A stretch of DNA of 64,000 nucleotides from Siniperca chuatsi (lineage: Eukaryota; Chordata; Actinopteri; Centrarchiformes; Sinipercidae). The position numbers and the translations under genes were made by a program. The stretch spans positions 10,679,822 through 10,743,821 of the forward strand of contig NC_058055.1 of assembly GCF_020085105.1 (NCBI RefSeq). The letters are read 5' to 3'. The notes under the pieces are model-generated. The model made no database searches and was not told the origin of the DNA. It was given only the letters and a program-made list of their open reading frames with translations. Of the stretch, positions 61,901 through 64,000 are shown in pieces (within the stretch, counting starts at the first letter, position 1; every line of letters begins with the position of its first letter).

Positions 61901-64000
61901 TAGCTGCAGATGAGGGATCCTACTGGCCTATGCAGAGGAAATTGTCCTTCAGCCATGGGAGCAGAGAGATAGAGAGTAAGTCAGAGGTCATTTTAAATAC
62001 AGAGTGCAGATGCTGTATTGAAGAAAATCAGGCTTTTGAAGGTATTTTAAGTTAAATATTCTTTGAAATATTTATTCTGTTCCTTCCCCTGTCTCAGAGG
62101 ATGAAGGGCGTGCGTGGAATGGCAGCGCAGATGCCCTGTTAAGGATGGATAAGGAGGACCTCTGCATGGGATCTCGAGGAGGTCACTCAGGCATCCCAGT
62201 CCACTTCAGTGGTGTCACCAGCAGGGCCCTTGGTCACAGTGAGTCCTTGGCCGGTGTGGATAGCAACCAGGGTTTCAGAGCCCTGCCCAGAGTTGGTCTG
62301 CCTCTTCCCTGCCAGACTTTCCCTGCCTGTCGCAATGGAGGTAAGCAAACACTTAGTGTTCATAATCTTTTAGCCATAGCCTCTAACCACAACATCCTAT
62401 TTAGTAAGGAACTGTAACAGCGGATTTACATGGGGATTCTTCTGCTGGCTCTGTAGGGTGTTTTACACTTGGACAGCTTACTTGTTTTTTGCCTTTGTTT
62501 GACATCAGATGCGACTTTAAACCCTCAGAATTTAGGAAAAGATGGATATTTCCCATCCAAGTTACTTTTCTGTTCCAGAAGTTGTAAATTAAACTAGCAG
62601 AGACTACCTCTCCTCTGACTGTCACAAAACTAAGCTAACAGCTCTGCCTCCTTTACATCCTCTTGTTCTGAAATTTATCTTTATCTCTTTGCCAGTCTCT
62701 TTTAGATCTGCACTCAAGACCTTTCCTCAGAAACAGAGAGACACTGTTTACCTTGAGAATGTGTGCAATACTTTCCTTGAAGCAGAGCCAATAACAGAAG
62801 TGTTCCATAAACAGGCCCACATCCCTGCACACATACATACATTCAGGAGCCCTGGCCCCATTTCGTGGTGTTTACACTGTACATTAGGATCACTCCCAAA
62901 ATTAAATTACATGTTCAATACATTTAATGGAAATCTCTTTACAATATAATACGGCAAGGCAAGTTTATATATTTTTTTATTTATTTATATAGCACATTTC
63001 AGCAACAAGGCAATTCAAAGTGCTTCACACAAAACATCAAAAGAGAATAGAAAATAAAAACAACCTAAAATTGAAGCTAAAATAGAATAAGACAGGTATA
63101 AAATACAAGAATACTTCAGTGGTGGCATTTTGAGACTTAATAGTGAGATATCCAGCTGACAGACAAACGTTGACAGAGTTATACAGGAACAAATCTCTGT
63201 GTAAGCATACCTGTATTAATGAAAATGTGTTGCTCCAATATCCATTGTTCATAAGTATAAGGTTACTCTATAATTGTCTAGTAGCTTAAAATATAATGAG
63301 CACACAAGGTACAAAAGCTCTGTCTCATCTCACATAAGTATAGTTAGACATTCACAGCTTTGCGTGTTAAAATTCAAAGCTATATTCCACTGTTCTCATT
63401 AGCAGGCACACAGTGTAATGTTTGTTTCTTTACAGAAGTGGGGCGGCTGGGCCGCTCCTCCTCTGCTGCTGGAGTGAGACAGGTGGGTGGAGGAGACGTC
63501 CAGAGACAGAGCAGCCTACCAGCACGAGAAGCCCTGAATCAGGTTAATATGTAACAACCAGCCTTATAACTATAGACTCTATTAACTTCATTCATGGTAG
63601 ATTTGGGAGTGAACATTGATATTGTTCTCATTATTATTTCCCCTTCTGCTAGAGACAGTGCTCCTGCAGATCTATTTATAGCTGGTAGATATGCCCACTG
63701 AGCAGAATTAGGTTCTGGCTTGCCCCAAAAAAATAACAGCCGCAAAGGTATATGACGTAGGCTAATATGTAATCAGGAAATGAAAGAGAATAGTGGATGA
63801 GAGAACATGCTGTACTATGTTTTGGAGTGATGAGATGCAGTCTTCTAGCAGCACATTTTGCCCAGATTCTGGCTGCATAGCAAATGCTGACGCAGTTTGA
63901 GTGTGTGTGCTGCAGAGTCTGTCTTCATGCTCTCATTGACCCTCCCTCAGCCTGTAATAGATGAAGCAGCGCTGCGTCCTGGTGGCTGTCCAGAGGAACT
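46987..64000 (+). CDS. nyap1: Neuronal tyrosine-phosphorylated PI3K adapter 1 (partial, runs off window)
   Basis: Exons 46987-47174 (exon opens at 46933), 59718-60085, 60167-61975, 62098-62340, 63436-63542 and 63951-64000+ join in phase; the 3' end lies outside. Family blocks in order: MNLLYRKSRLDWRQ, VRDLASFRRHFRMGFMTMPA, PAKPKRHPSTRLS, VPPLKPKRSPSTQLS, EPVYIEMVG (Tyr 249), SEAIYEEMKYPL (Tyr 287), PFPNLLQHRPPLLAFPQ, ARSHSTPLP, LLWTYP...RPPAYESL, RAWNGSAD, PLPCQTFPACRNG and LGRSSSAAGVRQV. Family knowledge: the two YxxM-type tyrosines, phosphorylated by Fyn-type kinases, bind the p85 subunit of PI3K, and the protein links to the WAVE complex in neurons. Odd points: a 70-residue Arg-Asp/Glu repeat (about 560-637) and a 40-residue extension before the Met that starts mammalian NYAP1. 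Translation could start at 46987 or 47107. Confidence 0.9.
47175..47831. other. nyap1: nyap1 intron 2, proximal part
   Basis: About 650 bases of AT-rich intron follow the first coding exon. No repeat or RNA gene is recognised. Confidence 0.5.
47832..48770. mobile_element. hAT-type non-autonomous element, host of a nested insertion
   Basis: The left end starts CAGTGGTGAAAAGTACATTT and continues TACTCAAGTA, TGTACTTAAG. The right end carries the inverted form (GGTACTTTTACTTAAGTAAA then CTGAATACTT). These are the ends of a very common fish hAT-like family. The expected final CACCACTG is altered. CCTGCTAG before the left end and CCTGCCAG at 48763-48770 may be an 8-bp target duplication with one difference. 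A second element sits inside at 48093-48481. Confidence 0.75.
48093..48481. mobile_element. Nested hAT-type MITE (CAGTGGTTCCCAACC ends)
   Basis: CAGTGGTTCCCAACCTTT at the left is matched by AGGTTGGGAACCACTG at the right. The flanking octamers GGTTAAAC and GACTAAAC agree at 6 of 8 positions, as expected of an old hAT 8-bp duplication. The 389-bp element is non-coding and holds a TATA/ATGTAC-rich palindromic stretch at 48300-48370. Confidence 0.85.
48771..52460. other. nyap1: nyap1 intron 2, middle part
   Basis: Apart from the SINE at 50074-50234, I see no recognisable feature. A G/A-rich stretch with imperfect GATGAGTGATGA/GACCAGTGATGA units lies near 49495-49575. The ORF at 51533-51952 (139 aa) has no domain I recognise and shows no start context or neighbours to support it. 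Confidence 0.4.
50074..50234 (-). repeat. tRNA-derived SINE-like element
   Basis: On the minus strand it starts GGGAGCGCCTTGGTAGCCAA and TGGTTACAGC. The body contains CATGTCATACCCCTCTCTCT, and CCATTTCCTGTCTACCTCTT, and it ends GTCACTATCAAAATAAAGGC. This layout matches the widespread fish SINE that carries the CATGTCATTCCC body. It is distinct from the copy at 36096-36247 but related in the tRNA-like head. Confidence 0.65.
52461..52970 (+). repeat. Left arm of a long inverted repeat
   Basis: The arm runs from TACTGTATGGAAGCAAATTA to GGTTCTAGCGCGCTC and pairs with 56540-56908 in reverse complement. It is longer than the right arm partly because a block of about 80 bases (AAGTTTTGC.GCTGTAGAAAT ... 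ATTTTGTG) is present twice in tandem (about 52610 and 52690). The inner third carries three CCAAT boxes. Confidence 0.85.
52860..52970 (+). promoter_or_regulatory. CCAAT-box promoter-like segment
   Basis: Three CCAAT boxes lie within 60 bases (AGCCAATCAG, ATCCAATCC, GTCCAATCAGG), followed by CpG-bearing GCGCAAAAGGTTCTAGCGCG. About 80 bases later comes a consensus splice donor. This is the usual layout of a TATA-less vertebrate promoter. No transcript data are available. Confidence 0.5.
52971..54775 (+). ncRNA. Candidate two-exon non-coding transcript
   Basis: Exon 1 (about 52971-53050) starts at a pyrimidine-rich CTCTTACTTCG context just after the CCAAT boxes and ends at CTG|GTAAGT. Exon 2 (about 54535-54775) begins after TTTTGTCTTACAG and contains AATAAA at 54753-54758. 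Neither exon has an ATG-started frame of any length. I looked for box C/D snoRNAs in the intron and found no convincing RTGATGA...CTGA pair. The model is a prediction from signals alone. Confidence 0.3.
55864..55939 (+). repeat. LINE 3'-tail fragment
   Basis: GTGCAATGAGATAACTTGTT and GGCGCTATATAAATAAAATT form the typical end of a fish non-LTR element. The same type of end appears in reverse at 57936-57975. Confidence 0.6.
56001..56423 (-). mobile_element. Solo LTR with 5-bp target duplication
   Basis: On the minus strand the unit begins TGTCAGAGAGCC and ends CTGCTGACA, with terminal TG...CA. It has a TATA-like CACTATAAAGTC at about 56320 and AATAAACTCC (polyadenylation signal) at about 56050, in the correct order. 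It is flanked by TCAAT on both sides (55996-56000 and 56424-56428), a perfect 5-bp duplication. No internal retroelement genes are next to it, so the element has recombined to a single LTR. A Gypsy-type origin is likely but not provable from the LTR. Confidence 0.9.
56540..56908 (-). repeat. Right arm of the long inverted repeat
   Basis: The reverse complement of this segment follows the left arm from ACTATGGAAGCAAATTAGGG through GGAATATTTTCAACAGTGAG to GGTTCTAGCGCGCTC. Two of the three CCAAT boxes remain (AGCCAATCAG, ATCCAATCAG). The third is altered to GTCCAGGGGG. Similarity stops abruptly at the GCGCGCTC, and the two inner flanks are unrelated. Confidence 0.85.
56909..58780. other. nyap1: nyap1 intron 2, distal part
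   Basis: Contains a CA-rich microsatellite at about 57757-57779 and a reverse LINE-tail-like segment at about 57936-57975. No exon or RNA gene is recognised. Confidence 0.4.
57936..57975 (-). repeat. LINE-tail-like repeat, reverse orientation
   Basis: AATTAAATTTTATTTATATA followed by GCAGCGATCGCAA is the reverse form of the tail seen at 55864-55939. Confidence 0.45.
58781..59050 (+). repeat. Dispersed fish repeat (TAAAGGTCCAGTATGTAA type)
   Basis: The sequence starts TAAAGGTCCAGTATGTAACA and carries ATTGGCAGAATTGGAAT, CCTTAGAATGAGCCA, GAGCGGGTCCCCT and CAGTAGCCCAGAATGGACAA in that order. This matches a short non-coding element that is abundant in fish introns. Superfamily not determined. 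Confidence 0.65.
59051..59717. other. nyap1: nyap1 intron 2, end
   Basis: About 670 bases with no recognised feature before the exon at 59718, whose acceptor is CAAACTGCAG. Confidence 0.4.
61285..61521 (+). repeat. nyap1: Purine-rich coding repeat (GAYAGG / Arg-Asp)
   Basis: GACAGG/GATAGG/GACAAG hexamers repeat imperfectly for about 235 bases inside nyap1 exon 60167-61975. They encode alternating Arg/Lys and Asp/Glu. The repeat keeps the nyap1 frame open from end to end. Confidence 0.95.
62341..63435. other. nyap1: nyap1 intron with a LINE-tail-like repeat
   Basis: A stretch at 62975-63031 (TTTATTTATATAGCACATTT and CAATTCAAAGTGCTTCACAC) resembles the repeat at 11994-12062. Nothing else is recognised. 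Confidence 0.5.

Overview
This is a window from a teleost fish genome, probably a spiny-rayed (percomorph-type) fish. The evidence is vertebrate-style split genes with GT-AG introns, fish-type interspersed repeats throughout, and four vertebrate proteins recognised by reading through their exons. The species cannot be named from the sequence. All gene models were assembled by hand from splice sites and reading phase. In each one the phases agree at every junction.

Layout, left to right: (1) 3.0-5.9 kb, plus strand: rnf167, a membrane-anchored RING-H2 ubiquitin ligase (9 coding exons, 402 aa), with a 3'UTR of about 2 kb. (2) 8.29-9.80 kb: a full-length but frameshifted Tc1-like transposon with 160-bp inverted ends and a TA duplication. 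(3) 14.1-15.8 kb: a decayed non-LTR retrotransposon (reverse transcriptase and RNase H fragments) with another LINE tail nested in it. (4) 16.3-24.3 kb, plus strand: srrt/ars2 (19 coding exons, 877 aa). (5) 25.25-28.59 kb, minus strand, tail-to-tail with srrt: a DGAT2-family acyltransferase, best called mogat3 (7 exons, 326 aa). (6) about 31.2 kb to beyond the window, plus strand: nyap1, a neuronal PI3K adapter, with an inferred 5' exon near 31.9 kb, a first coding exon at 46.9 kb after a 15-kb intron, a second intron of 12.5 kb, and five further exons from 59.7 kb. The gene runs off the right edge.

The genes do not form an operon or a pathway. The srrt-mogat3-nyap1 grouping recalls human 7q22.1, whereas human RNF167 is on 17p, so rnf167 is the unexpected neighbour.

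The large nyap1 introns hold most of the unexplained structure. The main example is a 4.4-kb inverted-repeat unit (52.46-56.91 kb) whose arms carry a CCAAT-box promoter-like sequence. It encloses a candidate two-exon non-coding transcription unit, a LINE tail, and a solo LTR with a perfect 5-bp target duplication. Other repeats are nested hAT-type elements (47.8-48.8 kb), several MITEs, two tRNA-like SINEs and simple repeats. No CRISPR array, rRNA or functional tRNA gene was seen, and no clearly novel protein-coding system. The inverted-repeat/promoter unit and the Arg-Asp repeat in Nyap1 are the best candidates for something undescribed.
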